Source: Bifidobacterium asteroides (GTDB taxonomy: Bacteria; Actinomycetota; Actinomycetes; Actinomycetales; Bifidobacteriaceae). Taken from it: a stretch of 64,000 bases of DNA. The translations under genes and the position numbers were made by a program. The DNA lies in the NCBI RefSeq assembly GCF_019469425.1, contig NZ_CP048272.1, forward strand, positions 682,001-746,000, read 5' to 3'. Positions 1-6,465 of this stretch are shown one piece after another. Each line of letters starts with the position of its first letter. The first letter of the stretch is position 1. Below the pieces are notes generated by a model. The model had not been told where the DNA came from, made no database searches, and saw only the letters and a list, made by a program, of their open reading frames with translations.

Positions 1-153
1 TACGGCTACCGGATCCTCCGCGACACGGAGGTCGACCCGCGCATCCTCGACTACCTGAAGATGAGCCCCAAGGTGCGCTACCGCGACACCTCCTACAGGA
101 TCCTGTACAACCACATCGTCAAACCCGACGGCACACGCCAGCAGCGGGTATAG
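1..153 (+). CDS. C-terminal fragment of an unrecognised protein
   Basis: An open frame enters from the left edge and ends at a TAG at 151-153, giving the last 50 residues of a protein. It is rich in Tyr, Arg and Asp and ends in DGTRQQRV. I do not recognise the family. The XRE-like gene at 245 follows in the same direction, so the two may belong to one accessory module. Only the tail can be seen, so no function is proposed. Confidence 0.5.
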   Translation, partial: YGYRILRDTEVDPRILDYLKMSPKVRYRDTSYRILYNHIVKPDGTRQQRV

Positions 154-244
154 CCGAACAGTCTCCCGGCCCCGCCCGTCATGGTATCCTTGAAAAAGAG
201 GAATGACAAACACCCCGCAACCTAGCGGGGCCGGGGAGGACACC

Positions 245-703
245 ATGGAAGCAGAGGGCCTGCTGCCACACAGCAAGGCGGCATTCGCAGCAGCACGCGA
301 AACCGTCGGCATCTCCCAGGCTATGCTCGCCACCCTCCTGCACATCAACCCCAAAACCGTCAAAAGCTGGGAATCACCCGACATACCAGCCATGCCCTCC
401 GCCAAAGCCTGGAACCTGATAACCAGCCTCATGACCCAGATCAACAGCTTCACCAGCCTCGCGCTCGCCGAAGCCGCATACGGACCCGTCGAACTGCTCA
501 TGGTGCGCGCCATCCGCAAGGACACGCAGGTCCAGATCGTCAACGCCCGCATCAGATCTGCAATGACCGCCCTGATCCACGCCGGAAGCCCCCCAAGCAT
601 CGACTACATCCCCATGCCCGAAGACACCACCCGCCTCGGCCTGGACATGACCGGCTTCATCCGCAGACCCCCACACCGCCACGACAAAACCCACCATCAA
701 TGA
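245..703 (+). CDS. XRE-like helix-turn-helix protein
   Basis: This is a protein of about 152 residues. Its N-terminal part (residues about 12-55) reads as a Cro/C1-type helix-turn-helix, with GISQAMLATLLHINPKTVKS as helix-turn-helix and a following Trp-Glu typical of the XRE fold. The rest is an Ala/Arg-rich helical region with no recognised domain. An in-frame ATG at 203 exists, but the ATG at 245 has a GGAGG about 5 bases upstream and is preferred. Genes of this kind usually regulate plasmid, phage or antirestriction modules, and it sits at the head of one here. The target is unknown. Confidence 0.7.
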   Translation: MEAEGLLPHSKAAFAAARETVGISQAMLATLLHINPKTVKSWESPDIPAMPSAKAWNLITSLMTQINSFTSLALAEAAYGPVELLMVRAIRKDTQVQIVNARIRSAMTALIHAGSPPSIDYIPMPEDTTRLGLDMTGFIRRPPHRHDKTHHQ

Positions 704-876
704 ACCCACCACCCCGGATACCCAGACTCGACAACAGCACACACCTGAAAAACCGCCGCCGATCGGCACAGCAGCCCCTGACGACCCACCCGGAAACGCG
801 CCCGGACAACACCATCCGACAAAGACACCACCCACCCGAAAGCCCCACAGACGCGGCCACCCCGCGCCACAACTGA
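700..876 (+). CDS. possible small Pro/Arg/His-rich protein, coupled to the upstream gene
   Basis: A 58-codon frame begins at an ATG that overlaps the stop of the XRE-like gene by four bases (ATGA), the usual arrangement for translational coupling. The predicted peptide is basic and proline-rich, with no recognisable domain and no Shine-Dalgarno sequence of its own. High-G+C DNA often gives such frames by chance, so this is a weak call that rests mainly on the overlap. Confidence 0.22.
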   Translation: MNPPPRIPRLDNSTHLKNRRRSAQQPLTTHPETRPDNTIRQRHHPPESPTDAATPRHN

Positions 877-932
877 AAACCACCGCCCCCAAAACGGGAC
901 CGGACCCGCCACAAGAAAAAAAGAACCACCCA

Positions 933-967
933 TGCCACAATAGATACCACCCACACAAAAAGGGGCA
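933..967 (+). promoter_or_regulatory. island promoter motif, copy 1 (extended -10)
   Basis: TGCCACAAT at 933-941 looks like an extended -10 box (TGn plus hexamer). It is followed by a GATAC and CCACCCACACAAAAA segment and an AGGGG ribosome-binding site. The same arrangement recurs at 3666 and, on the other strand, at 5048. It drives the ArdC-like remnant that starts about 30 bases downstream. Confidence 0.5.
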
Positions 968-972
968 GCACG

Positions 973-1320
973 ATCCACCAGAACAACACCGACACAACCA
1001 GCAAAACCAAACAAACCCGTACCACCTCCAACCAAGGAATAGCCGCGCTCGCAGAGAGCGGGCAACGGGACAGGATGCTGGACCGCCTGGCCGGGTTCCG
1101 GCCGTATTCGGCCCCCAACGTCCTGCTGATGCTCGCCCAGGCGCCCAAGGCGACGCGGGTCGCCGGCTGCCGCAAATGGCGGGAGATGGCCTGCTGTCCG
1201 TTGCCGAGCGTCTTCGGCATCTCCCGGACGGACCCTATCGAGGGGTTCGACCACCCCCCTGACGACGGAGCCGAAGATCGAGGGGATGTCGTCCCGATGA
1301 CCCATCGTCCGCTGCCCCCC
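973..1320 (+). pseudogene. ArdC-like antirestriction protein remnant (ssDNA-binding domain)
   Basis: The frame around 1033-1190 matches the N-terminal ssDNA-binding domain of ArdC/DUF1738 proteins: FRPYSAPNVLLMLAQAPKAT followed by RVAGCRKWREM. These plasmid proteins protect incoming single-stranded DNA. Right after this motif the sequence jumps to VFGISRTDP, which resembles the later VFDxSQT motif of the family, so an internal deletion is likely. No ATG precedes the domain in frame. The position that would hold the start, judged from the related leader at 3664-3706, has ATC at 973. The frame then runs into a 12-base C tract at 1315-1326. I read this as a dead remnant. Confidence 0.6.
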
Positions 1321-1326
1321 CCCCCC
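1315..1326. repeat. poly-C tract (12 bases)
   Basis: Twelve consecutive C residues lie at the 3' end of the ArdC-like remnant. It is one of three long C/G homopolymers in this island (others at 4202 and 5382). Such tracts are prone to slipped-strand length change. Confidence 0.9.
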
Positions 1327-1377
1327 GTGGATAGGGGCACGTCTGGCTGTCGACGTGGAGGGCCGGGCGGCCCGGCT

Positions 1378-1414
1378 AAAAGTGTAATGCAAAAGTGTAA
1401 TGCAAAAGTGGCAT
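1378..1414 (+). repeat. 13-bp direct repeats, candidate operator
   Basis: AAAAGTGTAATGC occurs twice in tandem (1378-1390 and 1391-1403), followed by a partial third copy (AAAAGTGGCAT). The repeats sit directly upstream of the two-gene cassette that starts at 1418, which encodes a protein with an RHH tail. RHH antitoxins commonly bind short direct repeats at their own promoter, so this is a reasonable autoregulatory operator. Confidence 0.55.
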
Positions 1415-1417
1415 ACT

Positions 1418-1807
1418 ATGGATATGAGCAGGAAAGACAAGGGACCGGCGTTCAGCGCCACGGATCGGCGCCACTTCAAGGAGCTCGACCTGGACGAGGA
1501 CAAGGCCCGGAGAATGGTGACGGACGCGGACGACGACCAGAGCATCCTATGGTCGGCCATCCCCGACCCGCGCGACACAGTCGTGCCGCCCATGCGCCAC
1601 TGGCGCCCGGTCCTGTTCCTGGTCTGCCACCTGCCGCCCGACGCCCTGAACCACCCTCTGGCGGAGGTCCTGCTGGGGCCGGACGAATACGGCCATCCCG
1701 AGGTCTTCCACCTGTACCGGCTCACCGACATCTGGCAGCGCTACTGGCTCGACCACGACCCGCAGGCCCCGGCCAAAATGAGACGCTGGGGCCGCCTGAA
1801 CGGATAG
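1418..1807 (+). CDS. unrecognised protein, first gene of a toxin-antitoxin-like pair
   Basis: This protein of about 129 residues has an acidic N-terminus and a central hydrophobic segment (PVLFLVCHLP) followed by an aromatic-rich tail. Starts are possible at 1400, 1418 and 1424, and none has a strong ribosome-binding site. I do not recognise the fold. It lies 9 bases upstream of the RHH-tailed gene at 1817 and behind 13-bp direct repeats. By order, size and the partner it could be the toxin of a toxin-first module, as in BrnTA, but it does not show the BrnT motif. The toxin role is inference from context only. Confidence 0.55.
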   Translation: MDMSRKDKGPAFSATDRRHFKELDLDEDKARRMVTDADDDQSILWSAIPDPRDTVVPPMRHWRPVLFLVCHLPPDALNHPLAEVLLGPDEYGHPEVFHLYRLTDIWQRYWLDHDPQAPAKMRRWGRLNG

Positions 1808-1816
1808 GAGAGACAC

Positions 1817-2179
1817 ATGACCAAGGACAGGGAATACGAACAATACAAGGACTACATGGCCCACCCCGAGCGGGACTTCCAAAGCCCGCCGCTTGCAGCC
1901 TGGACGGGGGAGGACGCGCACAGGCTGGGCCGCATGCTGGCCGACCCGGACACGGACTGGGACAGCATGGTCTCCACCATCCAAGGCCGCCCGTCCATGG
2001 ACCAAAGGCAGGAAGGACGGGCCGCAACCCGTCAACGCTCCATCCGGCTGCCCCGGGCCATGGACGAATACGTGGGAGCGGCCGTGCGCAGGGAAGGCCT
2101 GAAGAACGCCAGCGAGTACGTCAGACTGCTGATAAGCCGTGACGCCGCCCAGCACCAACACAAGAAAATCGCCGCATGA
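1817..2179 (+). CDS. RHH-tailed putative antitoxin/regulator
   Basis: The protein has 120 residues. The C-terminal third reads as a ribbon-helix-helix: a basic strand RQRSIRLPRAMDEYV, then helix VRREGLKNASEYVRLLI. This is the DNA-binding and dimerising fold of many antitoxins and of ParB-like partition proteins. The N-terminal 70 residues are acidic and could be the partner-binding part. It has GGAGAG a few bases before the ATG and follows the 1418 gene closely, so the two are one operon. An antitoxin role is inferred. Confidence 0.6.
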   Translation: MTKDREYEQYKDYMAHPERDFQSPPLAAWTGEDAHRLGRMLADPDTDWDSMVSTIQGRPSMDQRQEGRAATRQRSIRLPRAMDEYVGAAVRREGLKNASEYVRLLISRDAAQHQHKKIAA

Positions 2180-2352
2180 CTGAAAAGACAGGGAAACCCG
2201 AAACGGACCAGACTGCAACCGACAGGGAACCGACATAGTGAAACCAGACCCGAAGCGCCCTGACACCCAAAGGCAAACACGGCGCTGACAAATACCTCAC
2301 CGTCTTCGCCGACCTGATTCTGTGCGTACTCACCATCCGCTTCATCCTCGCC

Positions 2353-2874
2353 GTGGCCACGTTCGTCCGCATGGCCCTGACCATGCATCTACGCCAGAAC
2401 CTCGCCGCGGCCCCGGTCCTGCTGATCCTGATGGGACTCTTCGAGCTCGGCACGCTCCTGGTGGGCATACCACAGACCGACACAAAAACCACCACGGTAT
2501 CCGCCACCCACATCATCTACATCGAAACACTCATCTTCGCCCTGACGACACGACTGGGCCACCCGGATCCCACGCCATCGACAGCCTTCACATGCCTCAC
2601 ACTCCTCGGCATAGTCGAGGCGCTCGCCATGGCCGTGTTTTGTTGTGACGTCATCCGTGATCGGTTTGATGCCCGGCAGAACCGTTGGTGGCTTCGGACC
2701 GTCATCTACCCCATCATTGGCATCGTCTTCATCGTCGCCTATTGGGTCATGCCGGACCTGGCGGACCAGTCAGGCACGCTCGTCTACTCGCTCGCCATCA
2801 CGATCGTGGTCGTCAACTATCTGATGCAGCTGGTGAACGAGCGCCTAATCCCGCGCGAAGGGCCGTCCGTGTAG
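2353..2874 (+). CDS. small multi-pass membrane protein with uncertain start
   Basis: The frame encodes at least four hydrophobic segments: near residues 20-40, 50-70, 78-100 and two more after 115. The GTG at 2353 falls inside what looks like an earlier membrane helix (LILCVLTIRFILAVATFV), and the same frame stays open upstream to 2242. No ATG, GTG or TTG occurs there, only a CTG at 2260. The true N-terminus has therefore probably been lost or shifted, or a rare start is used. The protein resembles DUF2975-type membrane proteins in size and layout, but I cannot confirm the family. Confidence 0.5.
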   Translation: MATFVRMALTMHLRQNLAAAPVLLILMGLFELGTLLVGIPQTDTKTTTVSATHIIYIETLIFALTTRLGHPDPTPSTAFTCLTLLGIVEALAMAVFCCDVIRDRFDARQNRWWLRTVIYPIIGIVFIVAYWVMPDLADQSGTLVYSLAITIVVVNYLMQLVNERLIPREGPSV

Positions 2875-2895
2875 CTGCCACACTTTTATGTGTGC

Positions 2896-3386
2896 TCAGT
2901 TAAAGGTTCCCTGATAGAAGGAGAGTTCATAGGGGGATTTCCTCATTTGCTGCTGTCCCCAGCCAAGGTGCTTCACTGCAGCTCTGGCGATTAAGGTCTT
3001 TCTCTGATGTTGGTCCATTGGTGGATGTCGGTGTAGGTGGGTTTCATGTGTTGTTTCCGCGATGTCGTGGTAGTTGGTTGTTGGTTGTTGGTTGTTGGTG
3101 GTCCATTGGTATCCGTAGGCGGTGTGTTGTTGGCCTCTGAGTGTGGTGAGGATGCCGTGTTTGATGGTGGTGGTGCTGGTTCCTGGGCGGTGGCGTCTTT
3201 TGGGTGCCTGGTTGCGTGCGGCGAGTTGGGTGATGGCGGTTCGGTCGGTGCCGCTGGGGTTGCGGTAGCCGGATTCCCAGGATGAGACGGTCTTGACGCT
3301 GCATCCGAGCAGCTGGCCGAACTCCTGTTGGGTGAGGCGGAGTCGTTTCCGGATGTTCCTGATGTCCTATGGATGTAGGTGGGCAT
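2896..3386 (-). pseudogene. frameshifted XRE-type regulator
   Basis: Translated on the minus strand, the frame from about 3366 down to 2896 gives a clear Cro/C1 helix-turn-helix: RLTQQEFGQLLGCSVKTVSS followed by WESGYRNPSG. This frame has no start codon; it is closed upstream by TAG at 3367-3369. The likely start, an ATG at 3386 behind GGGAGG, reads MPTYIH in another frame and would join the domain after a shift of one base. A 7-bp tandem repeat lies inside the coding part at 3074-3101. I read it as a recently broken regulator. Confidence 0.55.
3074..3101. repeat. heptanucleotide tandem repeat (TTGGTTG, 3.6 to 4 units)
   Basis: TTGGTTG is repeated at 3074, 3081 and 3088, with a degenerate fourth unit at 3095. 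It lies within the frameshifted XRE gene. A gain or loss of one 7-base unit changes the reading frame. Confidence 0.8.
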
Positions 3387-3410
3387 GTGCGCATCCTCCC
3401 TTCAGTCTGC

Positions 3411-3419
3411 AATGTAGCA
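3411..3419 (-). promoter_or_regulatory. island promoter motif, copy 2 (weak match)
   Basis: On the minus strand TGCTACATT fits an extended -10 box. It lies about 25 bases before the ATG at 3386 of the broken XRE gene, with GGGAGG in between. The downstream part matches the other copies poorly. Confidence 0.35.
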
Positions 3420-3583
3420 CTCTTCATGGGGTGGCGCGGTGGAGCCGGGGGAGGGGACCGTGGATGGCCGGACCCGGACCGCCTGGCCGGCGGGATCGGA
3501 CCGCCTGGACGCGGTCCTGGTCGTACGGATCGGGGCCCGCGCGGATGCCGGCACACACACATGCACGGCCCTGTGCTCATGCT

Positions 3584-3637
3584 CATATGCATATGAAACC
3601 TTGTACAGATACGCATATGAGCATATGAGCATATGAG
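3584..3637. repeat. CATATG octamer array A
   Basis: CATATG occurs five times, at 3584, 3590, 3614, 3622 and 3630. The last three are spaced exactly 8 bases apart as CATATGAG units. The array sits between the broken XRE gene on the minus strand and the promoter of the 3704 frame on the plus strand. Similar arrays lie at 5724-5793 and 7127-7180. Evenly spaced 7- to 8-bp units are typical binding sites of RHH partition proteins or repressors, and such a protein is coded at 6247-6456. Confidence 0.6.
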
Positions 3638-3665
3638 AAGATGAGCAGATGATCATACAAGCCCA

Positions 3666-3699
3666 TGCCACAATGATACTACCCACACAAAAAAGGAGA
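3666..3699 (+). promoter_or_regulatory. island promoter motif, copy 3 (extended -10) and ribosome-binding site
   Basis: TGCCACAAT at 3666-3674 is followed by a GATAC and CTACCCACACAAAAAA segment and then AAGGAGAG before the ATG at 3704. Over about 35 bases it is nearly the same as the leader at 931-965. Confidence 0.5.
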
Positions 3700-3703
3700 G
3701 CTG

Positions 3704-4044
3704 ATGGCCGCATTGGCCGAAGCCCAATTCCGGATCTTCGCGAGCTCGCCGGCGGGGATCGGGTCCTGTGCAGCGCGGGCGGACACACCGTGGAGCGCAT
3801 GGAGAGGGCCGGGCTCATCCGCCGGCAGCCTCACCGCCCCCGAGAAGCGCGCCGTCCTCCTGGAACGGGCCTGCCCCGAGCGCGCCCGGCGCCGCCTCAT
3901 CCTCGACCGCGCCCGGTCCGTCGCCCTGCCTGCCGCAAGCAGCTTCACCCCTTCACCAGGGAGGGGCTCGCCCGCCTCGCCGGCACCCCCCCCGGCCGGG
4001 GGCGCGGGCTCCACGACCTGGGCTCCGGCCGGTCCGGACGCTGA
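3704..4044 (+). pseudogene. decayed DNA-binding-like gene
   Basis: The ATG at 3704 has an excellent ribosome-binding site (AAGGAGAG) and promoter motif. Its frame begins MAALAEAQFR and then turns to low-complexity sequence. The neighbouring frame picks up sensible protein at the same point (LRELAGGDRVLCSAGG, then HTVERMERAGLIRR, a winged-helix-like pattern) and runs to a stop at 4042-4044. One missing G near 3731 would join them. The later part looks degraded too. I call it a frameshifted gene of unknown family. Confidence 0.35.
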
Positions 4045-4201
4045 CCCGTGCGGGGACGCCCCTTCCCGGCCTGGGCCCCGGCGCCTTCGTCCGGATCCTC
4101 GGGTGCGCGGACCCCCCAGGCCGCCACCGTCCGGCGCGGAGCCCACCCGCCGGATCCCGCCAGACCCGGCCATCCTGCCCAGCCTCTCGAACCAAGCACG
4201 G

Positions 4202-4221
4202 CCCCCCCCCCCCCCCCCCCC
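4202..4221. repeat. poly-C tract (20 bases)
   Basis: Twenty consecutive C residues lie in a stretch (4045-4304) with no convincing gene, just downstream of the HTH-NUMOD1 gene on the minus strand. It is the longest homopolymer in the window. Confidence 0.9.
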
Positions 4222-4304
4222 AACTCCCCCTAATTCGACCCCCATGCCCCAAGACGCCCCGCTGCGCACCGGCCACGACCAACGGGCGCCACAAACACGC
4301 CCCA

Positions 4305-4904
4305 TCAGCCCGGCTGCACGCCGCCCCCGCCACCGACATCCACCCGCCGGGTCCGCTCCGCCCAATACTTCCACGCATACCCGTAGGCCGACCTGCGCTT
4401 CCCCCGACACGCATCACTGACATTGGCATGCGACGCCCTGGGAGCACCATGCCCCCTCAGCCAGCGCACCGCATCCTCCACGCTCCTGTACCTCGCCAGA
4501 ATCTCATGGTTGTCCGGATCAACCCGCACCACATCATGATTGGCATACGCCGACCGCATCCTGCCCCCCACCTGGACCGGCCGGCCACCGTCCCCGCCCC
4601 GCCACGCAGCACGAGCCCGCCGGTTCGACATCCCCCGATACTCGAAGAACGGCGACTCCGCCCGGGGATCATCCCCCACGAACAACAGCCGCTCGGACCC
4701 CACCCGCAGCACACGGGCAGCCAGAACCGCCTCAGCCAACGGCACACGACGACGAATATGGTTCTCCGCACGGGTCACCGCATCCCTGCTGGTGACCACG
4801 CCGCCCGCCAGATCATTCACAGCCGCGGCAAGCTCCGCCGCCGTGAGCCCGCGCTCGCGGCGCAGTCTCTTCAGACGGGTCCCGTAGTCGGTGTGTTCGC
4901 TCAT
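4305..4904 (-). CDS. helix-turn-helix protein with C-terminal NUMOD1-like domain
   Basis: The protein has 199 residues. Residues about 8-60 form a Cro/C1-type helix-turn-helix (RLKRLRRERGLTAAELAAAV). Residues about 130-182 match the NUMOD1 modular DNA-binding domain of homing endonucleases: ILARYRSVEDAVRWL, then ANVSDACRGKRRSAYGYAWK. No HNH or GIY-YIG nuclease motif is present. Two DNA-binding domains without a nuclease suggest a regulator, perhaps of phage or mobile-element origin. The start has GGAGG 4 bases before the ATG, and a promoter motif lies at 5040-5048. The tail is Gly-rich. Confidence 0.7.
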   Translation of the reverse strand: MSEHTDYGTRLKRLRRERGLTAAELAAAVNDLAGGVVTSRDAVTRAENHIRRRVPLAEAVLAARVLRVGSERLLFVGDDPRAESPFFEYRGMSNRRARAAWRGGDGGRPVQVGGRMRSAYANHDVVRVDPDNHEILARYRSVEDAVRWLRGHGAPRASHANVSDACRGKRRSAYGYAWKYWAERTRRVDVGGGGGVQPG

Positions 4905-5013
4905 GTCGCCTCCGTCGATGGTCCCTTCCGTGGCGCGCCCGGCTTTCCCCGGACGTCCGGCCGGGCCCCCTGCAGGCGGCTTTGGATCGGCCGGCGTCGC
5001 GCATTTGCTCGAC

Positions 5014-5048
5014 GCCTCCCATTATGTGTGAGTGGTATCATTGTAGCA
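5014..5048 (-). promoter_or_regulatory. island promoter motif, copy 4 (extended -10)
   Basis: On the minus strand TGCTACAAT (5048-5040) is an extended -10 box followed by a GATAC and CACTCACACA segment and GGGAGG. It matches the copies at 933 and 3666 and would drive the HTH-NUMOD1 gene, leaving a leader of about 120 bases that contains a short frame beginning at 5022 or 5004. Confidence 0.5.
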
Positions 5049-5085
5049 TTTTCCCCGGCCGCCGAGGATCAGTCCCCCGCCCCCT

Positions 5086-5429
5086 TCAGGCGGCCGGGGG
5101 GATGCCATGCACCCCCGCCGCCGCGGCCGTGCGCGGGCGGAGACTGTCGGCGCCCCGCAGGATCCCCCCGTCTTCAAGCATGGGGACGTTCAGGGTCCGG
5201 GCGCGCCAGTCCCTGAGGAGATGCAAGGGCCCTTTCCGCACCGGCCTTCCGCATCCGTCGAGGAGCACGGCCCAGGCGGTGATGCCCGTCAGCCCTGCCT
5301 CCCCCGTGGCCGGGGCGCATTCGTAGGCGTACTGGAAGTCACGGCATCCGATCGTCCTGCCGGTCTCCGGGTCCGTCAGGTCCCCCCCCCCCCCCCAGCC
5401 GGTCGCAGGTGGCGTCGTATCAGTTCCAT
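5086..5429 (-). CDS. unrecognised protein with in-frame poly-G tract; currently out of frame
   Basis: On the minus strand an ATG at 5429 has GAGGGGAGGGCT before it and codes MELIRRHLRPA, then enters 15 consecutive G residues (plus-strand C at 5382-5396). With 15 G the frame meets a TGA at once (5376-5378). In the frame reached by 13 or 16 G it continues without a stop for about 98 more residues (DLTDPETGRTIGCRDFQYAY onward) to a TGA at 5086. That downstream frame looks like real protein, with Cys, Trp and a balanced composition. This is the layout of a phase-variable contingency gene, here in the off state. The family is not recognised. Confidence 0.5.
5382..5396. repeat. poly-C/poly-G tract (15 bases) inside a coding region
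   Basis: Fifteen C residues on the plus strand are poly-G in the sense strand of the minus-strand gene at 5086-5429, eleven codons after its ATG. The tract length decides whether the gene is in frame. Confidence 0.9.
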
Positions 5430-5442
5430 AGCCCTCCCCTCG

Positions 5443-5685
5443 TCAATGGCTCCAGCGCACACCCCCATTGGGAATGTTTCCAGTGATTTCAATGCTCCAA
5501 GAGGTATCATCGACAGCAGAAAGGCAGTCCGGGTCGATTGGCTCGGGCTGCCGGAGGGGGAGTGGTCGGCCACGGCGGCCGTCCCCAGGAGGCGGGGGAA
5601 TGAGATGACGGCGGCCCCGCCGACTAAATGGCGAGCGCCGCAGGAGGCGGCACGGGGATGTCCGAGCGAGTCCCGGCCGCTCCAT
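5443..5685 (-). CDS. unrecognised small protein upstream of the poly-G gene
   Basis: A frame of about 80 residues ends with SIEITGNIPNGGVRWSH. Its stop lies 14 bases before the ATG of the poly-G gene, so the two would be one operon. The last 30 residues look like genuine protein; the first 40 are Arg/Pro-rich and less convincing. The start is uncertain (ATG 5685, or TTG 5691). CATATG array B lies just upstream of the operon. No family is recognised. Confidence 0.35.
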   Translation of the reverse strand: MERPGLARTSPCRLLRRSPFSRRGRRHLIPPPPGDGRRGRPLPLRQPEPIDPDCLSAVDDTSWSIEITGNIPNGGVRWSH

Positions 5686-5723
5686 AACCAACCCATGGAC
5701 AGATGGGAATATGCTGATATCAT

Positions 5724-5793
5724 CATATGTTCATATGCACATCTGAAGATATGACTGATGGCTGAGATGAAAACATGACCATATGACCATATG
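5724..5793. repeat. CATATG octamer array B
   Basis: CATATG occurs at 5724 and 5732 and again at 5780 and 5788, each pair spaced 8 bases apart, with degenerate units (AATATG, GATATG, ACATGA) between. The array lies between the poly-G operon and the end of the par operon, both on the minus strand. Confidence 0.55.
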
Positions 5794-5893
5794 TATGCCT
5801 TGCCTGCGCGAGCCGACGTCGGCATCGGCCATGCAGCAGCGGTGACGGCGCACCGGCCCCGCCGGAGGTTCGGCCGGGGCGGGGGAGGGCTGG

Positions 5894-6250
5894 TCAGTCC
5901 CGATGCGGGCGGTCGCGGAGCCTGATGATGGGGGAGGGGTGGTCTGCGTCCGGTGGGGTGACAGTGAAGAGCATATGGCCGGTCCGCGAACGGAGCGAGC
6001 GCGTGATGATGCCAGCGACCCTGCCCGGGTTGGTGCCGCTGGGCAGGGGCGGCCTGTCGTTGCGTGAGAGGAAGTCCTCGTAGATCTCCATGAGTCTGCC
6101 GGCGTCCTCGGGTCCCAGGGTGAGGCGGCTGATCGTGGGATGGGTGGTCATCCAGTCCCTGGCCACCTCCGGCAGCGTCCTGCCGCCCGTCTGGGGGTCA
6201 TGGCGTGTGCCGGGGTCGACGGGTGCAGGCGGGTCTGTGGGGTCGGTCAT
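5894..6250 (-). CDS. unrecognised third gene of the par operon
   Basis: This protein of 118 residues has a Pro/Asp-rich N-terminus and a helical middle (ARDWMTTHPTISRLTLGPED). It overlaps the RHH gene by 4 bases (ATGA), which indicates translational coupling. No known domain is seen. Its place after parA and an RHH gene suggests a role in partition, copy control or regulation of the element, but that rests on position only. Confidence 0.6.
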   Translation of the reverse strand: MTDPTDPPAPVDPGTRHDPQTGGRTLPEVARDWMTTHPTISRLTLGPEDAGRLMEIYEDFLSRNDRPPLPSGTNPGRVAGIITRSLRSRTGHMLFTVTPPDADHPSPIIRLRDRPHRD

Positions 6251-6456
6251 TGTCCCTCGTCCAGGTACTTTTCGAGGGCGTCGGCCACGAGGTCGCTCAT
6301 GGTGGAGTCGCGTTCGACGGCCGCGGTCTTCAGGCGGCGGATCATGCCTCTGCGCATCATGATGGTGGTCTGCACCTTGGGCTCCTTGCGGGTTTCGCCG
6401 TCCATGAGCGCTTCGTTGATGTTCTTCTTCTTGCCGCCTGTCATGAGTTTCTGCAT
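6247..6456 (-). CDS. RHH DNA-binding protein, ParB-like partner of ParA
   Basis: The protein has 69 residues. After a basic N-terminal tail (QKLMTGGKKKNINEAL) comes a ribbon-helix-helix: strand EPKVQTTIMMRRGMIRRLK, then a helix ending in MSDLVADALEKYLDE. Small RHH proteins coded just after a ParA ATPase are the centromere-binding partners of class Ib partition systems (ParG and omega types), and their flexible basic tail stimulates the ATPase. The parA stop is 9 bases upstream. The CATATG octamer arrays at 3584, 5724 and 7127 are good candidate binding sites. Binding itself is inferred. Confidence 0.7.
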   Translation of the reverse strand: MQKLMTGGKKKNINEALMDGETRKEPKVQTTIMMRRGMIRRLKTAAVERDSTMSDLVADALEKYLDEGQ

Positions 6457-6465
6457 GGGGGCTCC

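Noticed and set aside
5041-5100. Inverted repeat CCGGCCGCC/GGCGGCCGG as a terminator
   Set aside because: The arms are about 20 bases apart and no T-run follows on the strand where a terminator is needed.
3768-5216. 482-residue plus-strand open frame
   Set aside because: It is a Pro/Arg/His-rich low-complexity translation that runs antisense through the HTH-NUMOD1 gene and the C20 tract. No domain or ribosome-binding site is seen.
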